The notes under the pieces are model-generated. The model saw nothing but the letters and a program-made list of their open reading frames with translations. It did not search any database and was not told the DNA's origin. From contig CM039184.1 of assembly GCA_008360975.2 (NCBI GenBank), positions 52,852,797 to 52,916,796 on the forward strand: 64,000 nucleotides of DNA. The letters are read 5' to 3'. Position numbers and translations under genes: made by a program. This stretch comes from Lichenostomus cassidix. Lineage: Eukaryota > Chordata > Aves > Passeriformes > Meliphagidae. Positions 23,501 to 37,500 of this stretch are shown piece by piece (position 1 is the first letter of the stretch; every line of letters begins with the position of its first letter).

Positions 23501-26500
23501 ACAGCTGCTGGGTATAAAATCCATTATCTTCTCTGATATTAGCCTTCACAGTGCTCAAACCATAGTATATTGAAAGACATTTTTAATGAAGTGCCAGCTG
23601 GAAGTGGAACAGGAATAGCAGTGTTGAGGATCTTAAGAAACTTCCCAGAGAGGGAGCCTCATAGATACACAGATAAAATGGAAGATGCAAAAACATGGTA
23701 TTCCTCCCCAATGGTATCTACAGCACTTCAGTGATAATAGGCAGGAAGATCCCAGATGTCCCTGCCATACACAGAGAAAATGCTTCATTTTACAACAGCA
23801 GTGTCGTGCTCTGAGGAGGGCGGAGCATTTCACCTGTGGCAGTACTTGTGAAATTGGTTGAGGTGATGTACAAAGAAAAACCTCCACTTGGAAATTCATC
23901 CTTCTACAATTTTCAGAAACACAAGAAAGTCTACGGCAGAAAAATAAAAAGATTACTCTGTTTCAAAATTTAGCTTGCAAGCCTGTTCTAAGGCTAGAAT
24001 TTGAAGCAGGATCCTCAGTTCCAAAGACCAGTGACTTTTCACTAGGGTAACAGATATTCTGTGACAAATGCCTCTTTCTCCCTGCTCCCTCTCACTTCGT
24101 TTCAAACCTGAGATAACTTCCCGACAATATTTTTGACAAAAGTTACAGCTCTGTTCCCTCTCTTTTCCATTTAGAATGCCTCCAAATAATACTAGCTCTG
24201 CTTTGAGCCACAGAGTTGAGCTCACATGTAAGCATTTTGTTGACAGAGACATAATAAGCAGTTTAGAAGAATTTGTTTAAGAAGGAAGGTACACATTTAA
24301 TTTTCATACTCAAATACTATGCTTCTTAAAAAGTCATTCCAAAGATTTCAGATTGTCTCCAGAATAGCAAATAACCTTCCTAAACTAGTAAAAAGTATCA
24401 ACTTTGTTGTGAAAGGCAAAGTGAGATATAAACAGAAAGGGCACAGGAGATGAAGCTGAATCCACTTCCTGTGGAGTTCCATCCCCTCCTGTTGGGGAGA
24501 TTAGTTTGGTTTTTAGGACTGACATCTAGTCAAATCCACCAAGATAATAACAGAATATTAAAATGCAGGAGGCTACCCCATCAAAATGTTAAACATCTTG
24601 CAAAATGTGCTAAGAAATTATAATGATAATTAATTCTTACCTGTACAGTGTAATACAAAGTTCCACTGATATTCAACAGTGTAAGTAAATTTCAAGTCAT
24701 TGCTTCTGAGCATGAGTTCATCACAGCCAGATGTTTACTTTGTTCTTTCAGATCTTAAGTGCCTTTGGGAAAAGAAAATTCTGACACCAAAATATTCAAG
24801 ATAGTTTTTCAGGTCAAATTTGTTTCTCTTTTCTAATTATTCCAAACTCTTTATTATGTTTTTATAACAAAAACAAAACAGAAAAACATAGAATAATCCC
24901 ACAAATTGGAATGTTAATTGGCTTCAATATGATACTAATTAATGACTCCAAAAAGATCACTGTGTTTAAAAGACTTTATATGAAGAATTAAGTAAAATAG
25001 TTGTCTCATCTTTCATGTACTGGGCAGTGCAAACTGAGACTATATATTCTTGTCTTCTTCCTCCCCTTAATAAATTTCTCCAGCAAAACAAAAGAACACA
25101 GAGAGGCCTGAAAAGGAATTCTGTGTTAGCAATTAAAATTGAGGTTTTCTCAAAAACTCTTAATTGCATATTTATGTTTGGAAAAGGCTGGTGGAAAGTG
25201 AGACAAGCAAGAAGAAAATTTGGACTATATCACTGTGGGCACTACCTGAAGAGATAAAAAAGTCAGTGTCTACCGAGACAGCAGTGAGGAGAGGAAGGAA
25301 AGTATGTCTCAAATGCAAAGCTTTTGTTTGATTTGTTTTCTGTCATTTATGAGGGAAAAAAAGCAACTTATTAGATATGAGATGACAAAACTCTTCAGGT
25401 AACAACTTCCAAAGACCCAGCGAATTCAGGAGCACCCTTACAAATGAGCGTTCTGTGAGCACCACTAAGAAAGCACCAGGCATAAAATTCTGATCAGTTA
25501 CAACCTCTAAAATAATTAACTACCCTCTCTTGCAATGCCCTAGCACCCTCATAGCCCATCATAGATCCAGTGTATCTTTTTACTCCACTGCAGAAAGCTC
25601 TTCTATGTGAATGCAAAGATGCAGAGTATAAAATCAACCAACACGATAAGAGGAGAATCCTTAATTACCCAGAGAGAAAAAAAGATTCAGTCAAGGCTCA
25701 TTGATCCTGAATATGTAATACTGCCATTCAGAATAAGCCCTTTCAGCTGACAAGATTACTTCCTGCAATGTTACAACCAGTTTTCTCACAGGTCCCATTT
25801 GCGGGGATCATAAGGTCAGGATGCAGAATCTGGATTCTCTCATTACCTCTTACCCATCTAATGCCTAATATTTTCTGAATGTGAACTGCTCTTGCTCTGC
25901 AGGTGTTTGTCTTGTTCCTTCTAATGACTGATTTTATCATGGGGGCAAGGGCAGGTGCTTCCAAAAAAACCCCACATTTGGGAACATCCTTGACCAAACA
26001 GGGGAGGCTACTGGAGTGTGTCACACCTCTCAGCCCAAGACCACTTCCTTTTTTCCAAAGTAAGATCAACAGACGGTCTCCTATGTATGCCCAGGACACA
26101 TTGCAAGTCTACATATCCAGCAGCATAAAAATAAGTTAAAATAGATGACAATGATGAATATCTAAATATCTAAAGGTACTCTCACACCTACTGCCTCAAT
26201 CTGTTCATCAAGTTCTTCTGTGTAGATAATTTCTTCAAGTTCCACATATTTGTGCATTTTAACACTTTTCTCTCCATTTAGGATCAGATGCTTATTTGCC
26301 CTTGAGATTAAATACATCAAACTTTTTTCAAAAATTGTTAAAATGACAGAAGTTTGCCAGCATAGGCTTCTGATTGAGTTATAGTCTGTAGGAAATTCAT
26401 GGAGCAAGTTACTAGTCACAGAGGATCATGCAATTTAAATCTGTGGAAGATATACCACTTTCTTCTGTATTTCTAAATTACAAAGCTTAATCACAATAAA

Positions 26501-27879
26501 ATAAGTGACTGAGCAATAAGACTAAAGTAATTTCTCAGTACAGCTATTTTTGTTTAGATACTTAATTCAGTCATTTTTGACAGCTAGCTGGCAACCTCCA
26601 CATTTAAAAACAAGGTATGAGCTCTGAGATTACCCTAATGACTGTAACCTCCCAGCCCCCCCAAAAACACTTCCCATATACTCACAAGTATGTCCCCTCC
26701 TATTCCTGTAAAAACCTACATCCTCTACACTGACATGCTGGTCATGCTTTTCATGTCCTACATCCTCTCTGTGAAGGACAGTACCCTCACCAGGATAGAG
26801 CAAAATTAAAGCAAAAAACTCAAGGTTAAGTGCCTCAAGAGGATGAAGTCATGGATGATATTACTTAGAAGATATCTCATTAAAGTGGAAAACTTCTATC
26901 CACAACCATAAACACAACAATTAGATACCTATAGGTGCTGTGGCTGTTGCCATGAGCTAAGCTTTTAAAAGGCTGGAGAAGTCTACAGAGACCAGTAGAA
27001 ATTTTATTGAAGTCTGTGCAGAAAAAACATGCGGTCTTTTTCTCTGATGGAGCTTTATTTTTGTTCCTAGTTTGTTGTCCTTAATTTAAAATGAGATTCA
27101 TTCCAATGTAAAATTTCCGATTGCTCTTTGAATGCAGGGAAACAAAACGGAACAGATTAACAAGGTGATGTGCTGGTACCGATGCCTGTTGTTGGAATAC
27201 TTTGTCACAAAAGTATTTTCAGAAAGCAAGTAGAATCTGACAAGTTATCAACATTAGTCTCTTTCTCTCTAACAGTATTTCCACAGATTAATTAACTCAA
27301 ATGTCATTCTCTTATAGCTGCATGCACTCTACAGAAGAGTACTTGGTAGCTGCTGTGTGTTTTGGATCAAACAAAGCTCTGCAGGGATACAGTCATAACT
27401 CCTGTAAATTACTAATTGCACTGGAATGTTACAAAAGAGCTTTTCAGATATATTCTGGGAAAAGCCTTTGCCCAAATGCATTTTCAGAGTAAAAGATTCA
27501 CCGTGGTCCTTCCTTCACCTTTAGACACAATCTGTTGTTGCCTTTCTACATGCATTTTGAGAACAAAAGATGTTACCTTTTAGTAGGCATGGGACCTTTA
27601 TTTGGGCCATTACACCTCAGTGTTTATTCCACAGCATTCATACCTAGGGTACAGCTACATAACTCATTTAGCAACATAGCATGGCATCACACCTTTATGG
27701 GGAAAAGAGCACTCAAGGTTCATAGATGCTTGTAGTCAAATGCAAATGCAAAAGTCAGAGGGTCCAAAAAAAAAAAAACCCAATGTATGGGGGTTTACTA
27801 GTAAATTATACACTTGGCATGGAAATTTGTATGGTAGTCCTAGTATAAGCCTGTATAAGTATCTCCTAATATCCTAAAA
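20563..27879. other. Unique noncoding DNA
   Basis: About 7.3 kb without a recognised gene. It holds a near-palindrome at 22221-22240 (GGAGTCTAA, two bases, TTAGACTCC), A-runs near 21690 and 27762, and scattered short reading frames on both strands (the longest is 118 codons near 25.7-26.1 kb on the minus strand). None of the frames has a recognisable domain, and several overlap on opposite strands. Confidence 0.5.
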
Positions 27880-28430
27880 CCCACAGCAGTGAGTTTTGGA
27901 TTCAGTGGTAGGGTGAGAGACAGGGCAGGGAGAGAGAGAGAGAACTGGATTAAATAGAGGGAGCGGGAGAGAGAGAAAAAGGGAGATTACCAGTCCTGTC
28001 TCTAGCATCAATCAAGTTGGTGGGGTGTCCAGGATCCTGGGGCACATTCATGGGGGTAAATTTTTATAGATAAGTTTTCCCTGCCCTGGAGGTAATTTTC
28101 TCACTTTCTATGCAAATTAGTTATCATGTGCAGTCTGTTCTTTTAGACCTTTCTGGAAAAGGTTCAGAGAACTTCGGGGTCTTTAGTGATCTGTATCCCC
28201 TCCTACAGCCCATGTCCACAGCTCAGCCTCATTCCTGCACCTGTACTGTGCTGTGCTTATCTCCAGGAACCACAATGTTTGTCCCAGACAAGGGCTGCCC
28301 TACCTTCCCATGTCCCCCTTCTCCAGCCACGCCCTGTTCTTTCTCACGGTGTGTTCTTAGCAACAATCCTTGGCTGGCTCCACAGCTGTCCAGCTATTGG
28401 TGTTCGAGACATAAACATCAGCCACCTTAC
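27880..28430. mobile_element. Possible LTR-derived remnant (unconfirmed)
   Basis: A block that differs from its surroundings: a purine-rich stretch with (AG)n at 27931-27943 and GGAGAGAGAGA-type sequence to about 27985, then GGGGTGTCCAGGATCCTGGG (about 28022-28041), a TTTTTATAGATAAG segment, and a C-rich stretch to about 28400. The arrangement recalls long terminal repeats of bird endogenous retroviruses. I see no matching second LTR, no target-site duplication, no TG...CA boundary and no internal retroviral gene. It would be at best a degraded solo LTR. Boundaries are approximate and a non-retroviral origin is possible. Confidence 0.25.
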
Positions 28431-30797
28431 CTTTTAGTCTTCCACTCATGGGGAGTTGTTATGAATAACTCCTGCTTTTCTGTTTGGTTGACTTGCATCA
28501 TGTAAGCAGCACATGCACACGCATCTCGTGCAGTCTTGCAAGTTCAGTCCTGCCACCAATCCTCAAAAATCAGATCCAAAAATTACTCTCTACATTCAAA
28601 ATACCTGAAAGACCTTTAGTAACTTACATAAAATTTGCTTTTTACTCTATTCAGGCAAATCCTCTTTCAAAAACATAAACGTGTCTTCATCTTCAGGCAA
28701 TAAAGCAAAGCAGAAATAGCATGGCCATGCTGGCCAGGATGAACAAAAAGTGCTAGAGGATAGTTCACCAGGCTCAAATGCTGCAAATGACTTCACACAA
28801 ACTTCTGTTGCCCTTTACTGGCTTTGGTAAATCTGAGTCTCTCTTTGCCCTCATCAATGGATGTCAACTCCTTAATGTCCATTCTCAGTGACAAAAGATC
28901 ACAGTCACTCTTTCAAAGGCTTTTCCTTTTTTTCCCATGTTCCTTGCCATTCTTCAAATAAGTCCAGGAAAAGGGTGCTTTCTAATTGTCTCCTTCCAAA
29001 CAATGTAATGATTTCCCCCTAAGAACTTTTCCTGCTGTGGTTAGAATGCAAAGCAATTATCTGTGAGCATTTGAGGGTAAATCACACCTAGTATAAAACC
29101 TACACAGATAAATTGGTAAATACACAAACAGGTAGGAAACACAGGTTGAAAAAGGTATTTCATATTTGAACCCCACACAAAGCAAGTCTGAATATTAGAT
29201 TTATTTAAAAAAAAAAAGCCAAAGAACATACAACCCAGTATGATGCAATTACTGTTGAAGCCAGAGGGATAAAAAGTCCTCTGAATTATCACCGTTTTCT
29301 GAGCAACTACTAAACTAACAGTTAAAAGGTGCTGAATGCTTTCTCGCTAATACAGGGAGGCATTATGACAATCCTGCTCCTAAGCTTCTCTGAGCTTAAA
29401 TCAGCATGAGTATATTAGAATAATGTCACATAATTTTCTACATGAAACTATCATTTTGCTGTTACCTGAAGGGACACTGTAAGATACACTATAGTACTAT
29501 AAATGTAAATATTCTGTACACCAAGTGTTCCATGAGAATGGAAACTTAATGATGTATGTATTACAGCATCACTGCTGGAGTTAGGGTTGTATTAGCATTT
29601 TTGTGATAAGCCACCCCACCATTTCCCAGAGGTTTATAATTCAACTGTAAAAATTTACTACAAGCTGAAATTTAATATATCAAGTCCATCTCACAGTGTT
29701 TTTTTAAAGGAGACAGCCATCTGCATGTTTTGAGATTGAGAATGTTTATATAAATGTTAAACATACTTGTTAGTGTTCAATTTAATGGAAAAAAATAATA
29801 AAATGGTTTTAAGAAAAAGAATCATAACAACCTAATCTGAATGTGTCAAGTGGAAATAATTCATGAATAATTAAAATAAAAATTCAAAAACAGTTTATGA
29901 AGTGGGAAAGTAACTGAATAAAACCTGATGAAAATTTTCAAGATCCTGAATTTCTTCAATGTTTGTTTATTTTTCTGCCTTTTAAAGATGTAATTTTCAT
30001 CCTGTTCTGTTTGAGGACACAGCATTGATTTTGCTAGTACAGCTACAGATTCATTCCCTGAGTTATTGATATGCTTTTAAAATACAGGATACGCTCTAAA
30101 GTACACTGAGCCGTAAAAGAGTTTCTTCTCCTCAAGCATACTTTCTCCCCAGAGCTCAGCATTTCCATTCCACAGATTTAGCTCACCCTGGTAGCCACCA
30201 TGTCCAACTGAAATCTCAAGGAGCCATGTAGGAATCAAAGCTTTCACCTCCTTGATCCACTACCTATACTTGTTGAGGTTAGTTCTCAAGAGACCTTTGT
30301 TTGCTCAGATCTTACCTGGTACAACTACAGTAGACACAGTTTTTCCTATGTCTGCGTCTGTATTGTAAAGCTTTGATACTCACTTATATTTCCATTGATT
30401 TTTCTCTGTTATTGCCGCTGTATACATTTTGCCTTCTTGAATATAAATAAGGTTTATTGCTAAGATCTAGGTCATTGCCATAAGCTATTCTAAAAAAATG
30501 TACACTATTCTTTGTTCAGTAAGAATCTGGGAATGATCTCAGCCCAAACTCAATATATATTTTTCCTCAGAATAATCATGGAATTAAGTAGCATAGCCCA
30601 AAACTGGGAAAGTGGGGGTGGGGTGGGTGAACACATGAAAATTTGAAATTAGGATTTCAGAACCACCTTACACTCTGTTTTCAGCAAATCAAGTTATCTC
30701 TGTGTAACTTCATTTTTTTTGCATAAAAAGCTAAAAGGAATCTTAACATTCTCCCATCAGCTAAAAGTATTTGTATTACAATTGGGTATAATTGTAC
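28431..30797. other. Unique noncoding DNA
   Basis: AT-rich sequence. No gene, repeat family or structured RNA recognised. Confidence 0.5.
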
Positions 30798-30858
30798 TTA
30801 GGGTAGGGGCAGTGGAGCAAGATGATCTTTAAGGACCCTTCTAACTCAAACCATTCTA
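30798..30858 (+). mobile_element. CR1 LINE 3' terminal fragment
   Basis: Only the last 60 bp or so of a CR1 element remain: a GGGGCAGTGGAGCAAGATGA-like block, GATCTTTAAGGACCCTTCTA, then ACTCAAACCATTCTACAG. This corresponds to the CR1 3' consensus ending in CCAACCCAAACCATTCTATG. The match to the family is clear although the piece is short. Confidence 0.8.
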
Positions 30859-33800
30859 CAGTAACACCTCTGCACTGTACAATGGCAGAGAGCCATTGTA
30901 ATGAAGAGTGTATGTGTAAAATACATGAGATACACAAGGGAGTGCTGAAGAACACAAAAATTTCTAAATTAAGTTTTTCATTCTTTTTTTTTCATTTTCT
31001 CTATTTATGTTGCAGGAAGATGACAGAAGCCAAAGCAGTGCAACACTTAAAAACAGAATTCTTCAGGATGGATCCAAGTGAAAAAAAAAAAATCAATTGC
31101 AAAAATCAATTGTGATGGCAACAGTATGCATCAATGTGCATGAAAACAAATCACGAGTTCTTGTGCAGAAATATGAAAATCAGGGCAAGAAGTAGTTACT
31201 TCCTTGAAGCTGACTAAATCCTTTCAAGCAAAAAACAGATACTCAGTGAAGTAACCATGATGCTGGGAGCAGCAAACGCACAACAGCTTTGAGGATTATG
31301 ATCAGATTATCAAATAGCGATGCCTACTCACTTAAAAACTTTGTTCACACTTTGCAATCAAGCATATGTTATTTCTCTCCCTAATAATTTCCAATCCTAG
31401 CACTCAAAAACCATGGCAGTTTAGCTGAATCTTCTGCCTATAAGTCACCTTAAAGTGTCAATGAGTGGTTGCTATGAGGCTTTCAAAAGGTAGCCAGAAC
31501 AGACCTTTAGGAGGCAGGACATGTGCATAAGCATTATAGACAAATCTTTGCCAAAAGCATTCTTAAGACCCTTCTCCAGCAGCCCTTTCCTGCCCACCAA
31601 GTGACACTGGGCCTTAGCCAGGTGTCTAGCCTGTCTGTAGGAGAGAAGACCAGAGCTCCAAGTGAAGTTTAAATTCAAATTCTGACCTTCCCACCAGACA
31701 CTTTCTTTCCAGACAACCTGTATATTGGTTCTCCAGTCTCAAGTCTTGCCAGCTTTGATAAAATTGCTATTTCCAGGTTTTCAGACAATCTTCTTTCTAA
31801 CATTACTCATTTTCCCTACTGTAGCTCCCTTTGTAGAAGCACTGAGTGATAGTATTGTACAAGTCAGCCTGGAGAACTCTCATGAAAATCAATTTGACTA
31901 ATATATACACAGCATGAAAGGGAGTATTTAACCATAAAGAGGATGTTTTTTTTCCCTGGACTGGAGAACAAGAGCAATCATTTCAGCTAGAGTTTCTGTA
32001 TGGCAGTTGGAGAGAAGTGATGGTTTCCCCATGGATTAACATTTCCTGACTTTGCTCTTCACACAAAGGTTACAACTACTTATGTTATATGCAAGCTATG
32101 CATAATAATTAGAAACAGGGCACACTGTCTAAATCATCATACTTGTTAGCATTTCAATGCAGATATCATTTTAATCCTTGCATTTCTAATGTCAACAGTA
32201 GCTGCTTAGAGTTGTCATTGAAATCTTTAATTTCTCTCCTCTTCATATTGCATCCATGTGCACACATTGTTGATTGATTATGGTTTGGCATTTCTTCTAC
32301 GTTTTTATAACCTTGCAGTAGATTTATGCACACAAGAACTTGAACTGACAACCTAGTACATGTTATACAAGAGAGGTTACATTTGAATGAAAAGTATTGA
32401 AGTTACTATCCTATTCAGCAGGATTATATAGATAATAAAGGTCAGCTATGATACATACTACTGTCTTAACATGCAAAAGAACATGTAGTAGCAGTAGTAG
32501 TATATGATGGGAAGGGTTTATTTATTATAAAAGCAGGTCATGCTTTAGGAATAAGTTTAGGATAGTAAAAGACAGTGACAGTGGATTATTGTAGGCTTAT
32601 AGAAAAAACCATTTCCATGTCAAATAGAACAATCAATTTAAAACTGGAGTATGAATCTCAAATCCTAACAAAGCAAAGAAAAATATCTGAGGAGCTTTAG
32701 AAAGAAGCTTTCATAAGGGCTTTGAGCTGGTGTGGTTGTTTCCATCAGCAGATTTCTTGGTAGTGGATCTATCCATTCAGATTAAACTCATACTGAAAAG
32801 TCCTGACAGTGACAGCGACTTCTGCACATCATGCATCAAGAACGCAAGTGTTTTCTGTGATGTCCCATAGTTAGTAACAACTAACTAAATCAGGACATTC
32901 CCTGATAATTAAAACTAAACATTTTGATTTTTCTTGACCAATAATTGCCTCCATCACACTTCTTGCAGATTTTCCGTAGTTTGGAAAAAAGGGAAGAATT
33001 TCTCTCCTCTCCAGTTTCTTTATTGAAGGTGATGAGTGTTACAAGGTACTTAAGGCCCTGTACAAGTCAGTTCTGAAACACAGTTCATGCATTACTTATG
33101 AGATTTCACTGAAATGTAAATCTGAGCAATTTTCATTTGTTCCCTTGGTCTTAAATGAAACAACATTTACTAAGTCCAAGGAATCATTCTCAGAGCACAA
33201 AATCTAGAGAGAAGTCTGTGGTATGGTAAAAAATATTAATAAAAAATACATACATGTCCAAGCAAATAAAGCTTCTGCACTAAAAAACTTCACATTTGTC
33301 TGTATTAATTTTTAATGCATTTGTAAAAAGCAGTCTTGCTTTGTAGAATATAGCCACAAAAGTGTCCTGCAATCTACTAGCACTTATGATCACAGCATGG
33401 GTCCAAAGAGGATTGTCAGAAATGCATGATCCATGTTTGATAGATCAGAGGAACTGTACAGAGTATATTAAGGCCATATTATAGTTACTAAAAGGAATGC
33501 AAAAATATTTCTGGATTATCTCTAAAATTAGAGGTTAATTTATCATTTTATTGGCTTAAACGTACTTAGGATATTAGCAGTAGGTTTTGGAGCTTGCGAA
33601 GAAAACTAAGTTATGACCTAGAGAAACCAATTACACAAGAAGGACCTATAAAATTTAAAATTATGCTAATCATAGTGTTTTATAAATGGCACCTGTTTCC
33701 AATATACAAAAAAATGTTTTGGACTGCTATTATGTCTTCTACCATAACCAGTTTACATCTATGGCATTGAAAACAAAGCATAGCACAGAGTTTCTTAGCC

Positions 33801-34510
33801 ATGTTTAAAAAATGCCTAATAATTTCTCTGTATTGTTTTCTTCCATCTCTGAGTTATTAAGATATGTAGCATTTAAAAGCAATATGAAGCTAGCACCCAG
33901 GCAGAATATACTTGCTCTAGCATGTTTTCAGATTATTTTACACAGCCCTATTTCAGTGATACTGCTTCTGTTCCTATATTTGTGTCCAGCTAGGAGCACC
34001 ATGATCTGCCAGTGCAATGGAAAATATTTCCAATTATCTTTACAAGATAGTTCAATTTTAACTGGAAAAGACAGTTTAAAGGGTTTTTATACCTAAAGAC
34101 TGTAGATATCAGTAAACGTTAAAGCACTGAATTGAGTAATTGAACAGAATTTTAAAGAAGTCTTAATATTTCAAGTAAACATGACCCCAAATAAATATGT
34201 TAGATGCAGACAACTTGTGGAAATGCAAGCTCAACTTATTCTCCCTTGAAAGATAAAAAAGGGCAGGGGATTGGAGCATAGTCTCAAGCTTGTTATAGAT
34301 ACTCACACATGACTAGTTATAATCTGAATTTGAGATTTGAATTTTTTCTTATTGAACAAAAGCTTAATCCTCCAAACACCATGGGGAAATAGCCTTAAAC
34401 AGGTGAAAATAAAATACGGTTAAGAAAGAAGTGAAAGGATATGAAGAGCTGTTTAAAACAGTAGTAAAAAAAAATTTAAAAAAAAAGGCAAAACAAATTA
34501 AATATTCCAG
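30859..34510. other. Unique noncoding DNA
   Basis: No gene is seen. Minor features are a short direct repeat AAATCAATTG at about 31090-31112 after an A-run, and several A- or T-runs. Confidence 0.5.
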
Positions 34511-34514
34511 CCTG

Positions 34515-34561
34515 AATAAATCTTTGTAGGAAATTCTAAAAAAAAAAAAAAAAACAAAAAA
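34515..34561 (+). other. AATAAA signal followed by poly(A) tract
   Basis: A canonical polyadenylation signal AATAAA (34515-34520) lies 17 nt before an uninterrupted run of 17 A (34538-34554), which continues as C then more A to 34561. The spacing is that of a genomic copy of a polyadenylated transcript. Upstream, however, there is another A-rich patch and no open reading frame or recognisable gene body. It may equally be a chance A-rich run. Confidence 0.35.
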
Positions 34562-37500
34562 GGATAGGAGGAAGAAATTAAATAGATCCAAAATTATGAG
34601 TGCACTGGAAAACACACTAAAATAAACTTGAAGCCAGCCTCTTGGGGAAAGATTAAAATAAGAATTGTAAACAATACAAGAAGTGTTTTGTAGAAACTGT
34701 ATCTTGTTCAAAAATAAACCAATCTTACTTATCTTCCCAGATGAAATTTTCTATAGTTTAATTTGGTAGGCTAAGTATTGGTTTTGAACTTTTAGCTGAT
34801 TTCTGTCTAAATAGCTTTAATTGTAATGTTTACTTCTAATTGACATTCAGCAATTCCATGAGTTATTCACTATGTAAAGAGGCTCAAAAATTACTTGAAG
34901 CCAAAGCAACCAGTTGAAACGCTGTTCAAAATTTCTGAAAATATTAAAGAAGAGTTTCCAAAATGGTTGTAAACTTTTACTGTCAAAGGAGGAGTCCAGA
35001 ATGACTTACAATCCACTCTTGTAGTTAATGGCTCCCACACAAGAGAAGCAGAGCATATCACCATGTCTCCAAAATTGTTTATGACTGAACTGTAAGATAT
35101 GAGTATTTCCAAATTTATGTCATGTGATTAGGAATGTGTTTTCCTGCATTGTGTGAAATTCAGTTATGTGTGTACAGCAATCAGTTTTAAAGAGCCAAGG
35201 GACAAAGCAGGTGTTGAGCATTTCCAAAAAAAATGGTAAAGTCTGTCAGACCAAGATTCCTTCCGATCAGACTCCCTAGGATTACAGTCTCTGTAAGGGC
35301 AAAGTCCTATTTATAGGACAGAACTGGCAGAGTGTTGAACCACTGGAATATCAAATCCTTTATCATTAATTTGGCAGCTAGAAGTTAAGCCAAGGTCTCC
35401 AGTTTATACTTTAAATTGGAGAATGAAATGTCCATTTGCTCTAGCCTTAGTGTGCCCAGTAATGCAGCAATGGAGATGCAGTCACAGATTGGCAGCTGTG
35501 CGCTTCAACCCCCAGTTTGAATTTTAGTTATTAGTCCCCGTGTTGTTGTATATGTAGATACAGAGATACAAGTATATTCATTTTATTCTTAGTATGCTGC
35601 AATCACACCTACATTTTACTTTGTAGTTATACCTTCAGGGAATAGCTTTCAGGAATATTATGCTGGGAAACTTCCCAGGAAAATGTCATTAAATGTCTGC
35701 ATCTTCTCTCCTATCCCTCTCTTCCTCCTGAAATTTTCTCCTTCACATCAAAAGTTGACTGTTACTTTGAAGTAATAGGAATCAAAGAATAGGGAGAGAG
35801 CTGGCTCTATCAGAGCCAGCGTTGAAAAGTTCCTGAGGATGTGGGAGAGATGAAAGAAACTGGAATTGTTTCAGTCAAAGATGAAGAAGCTGGAGGTTGG
35901 AATGCAAGGATTTTTGGACAAGCCCGTGGAAAAACGGGGGAGGTATACATATATTTACCCACATATTTGAGGGGTGAAAGGAAGTAAGATAAAATAAAGT
36001 TTCTGAAATCTACTTCAATATGTTATTCATTAAATCCTCGCTTTGCTTCCTTTCAGGCAACTTCTTGGTACCATTTCAAATGAATCCAAGCTTAAATAAA
36101 AGACTCACAGGAAATATCTGCAAAGCCCTTCAGAGTACAATAAATGACAACTTTCTGGAGTGACAGAAAGACAATGTTGATATGTTGAAGCATTTCATCC
36201 ATTTAAAATCTTTCTTCCTTTTATCAAGCATATTTCAGCCTTTAGCAGTTCCTAGAGCTAAAAAGAGTGGACAAATAAATAGCACCCTTTAGATTGCAAC
36301 ACTTTTAGGTTTAAGCATAAATGTAATTTTAAATATTTTTTTGTTGCACATCAGTTTTTAGTAAGTGGAAGTCAAAGTCAGGATACACTGAAAGCACAAG
36401 GTAACCAGTTTGGCTCTGAGAAATTCAGGGCAACTGAGAGGCTCCTATCAAAGATAGGACATACATACAGAAGTCCTAGAACTTACCTGGAAGAATGCTG
36501 TCCAATCCAATAAGGATTTCTGCAGGTACAAATTTTTTTCTCTGCTTGTCATTTGCAAAACCCACTCTTTGCAATTTTATAAATATCCCTTTAAATCAAA
36601 AGGAGGCATAGTTGCTAATATGCTGACTGATATCCCATCTTTGAAGAATCTCAGAAGAGAGAAAACCTTGTTCCTTTTCACTTCTTCACTACAGGGGTCA
36701 TTAACAAAGATGAGAAAGACCACAATGATAATAAAGCCTCAGTTGTGTCTCCAAATATATTCAGGTGATTCCACACTCCAAATTCACTACCCCAGGCTTC
36801 ATCCAGACATGAAATCGGCAAGACAGAGATAACAATTCATGGATAGGAGGAGACAGAACTGCAGATCTGCCAGTCATCTCACCATCTGGGCTTGTACGGA
36901 GCAGGGAAATACAGCCTGGAGTGCAAACTATTTCACCTAGCCACAAAAGCAACAGCTTCTCCTGGACCCTGCACACTAGTGAACGCTAGGTACCTTTTAA
37001 TCAAAACAAATGTATGCATCACAGCAGAGGGGTGGGAGTGGAACTGGTACCTTTATGCTAATCATTCTCCTCTGAAAAACAGCAGCTCTGGTTTCTCTGA
37101 ACCACTTAGTCTAGAAATGGAACAAAAATCAAGAAGGCAAGCTGAAGATCAGCTGCTCAATGATATAAATTCAAAGTTATTCCACCAGCTTCTCCAGCTT
37201 CCACCAGACCAAGTATTGAAAGCATGTATCTGCAAGTCAACATCAGCAACCATAGCATGGAAGTTCAGTGTTTTGCTGAGGTGTAACAGAGGGAATAGGT
37301 ATTGAGTAGTGGGAATAAGGAAAGCAGAGACAGTTCAAATTATACATAATCCTTGGGCATGCGTATCATGCATGGATCCTACACATTTTTGCACTTTTAT
37401 TCTGATTCTATGGAATATCATCTTCAGGGGGATTGAGGAGGGAGAGGCAAAAAAAGCACAGGACTGCCCATCACAGTCATGGAGAAATCCTATAATTTGA

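Noticed and set aside
25743..26139. Opposing frames of 118 and 78 codons
   Set aside because: They overlap on opposite strands with no domains, splice sites or codon bias I can see, and are consistent with chance.
34364..34711. Minus-strand frame of 115 codons rich in Phe
   Set aside because: The Phe runs are poly(A) tracts read in reverse, and the remainder shows no domain.
36892..37305. Reading frame of 137 codons outside recognised repeats, plus strand
   Set aside because: It begins at TTG, has no recognisable domain or flanking coding exons, and overlaps a minus-strand frame. Length alone is compatible with chance in 64 kb.
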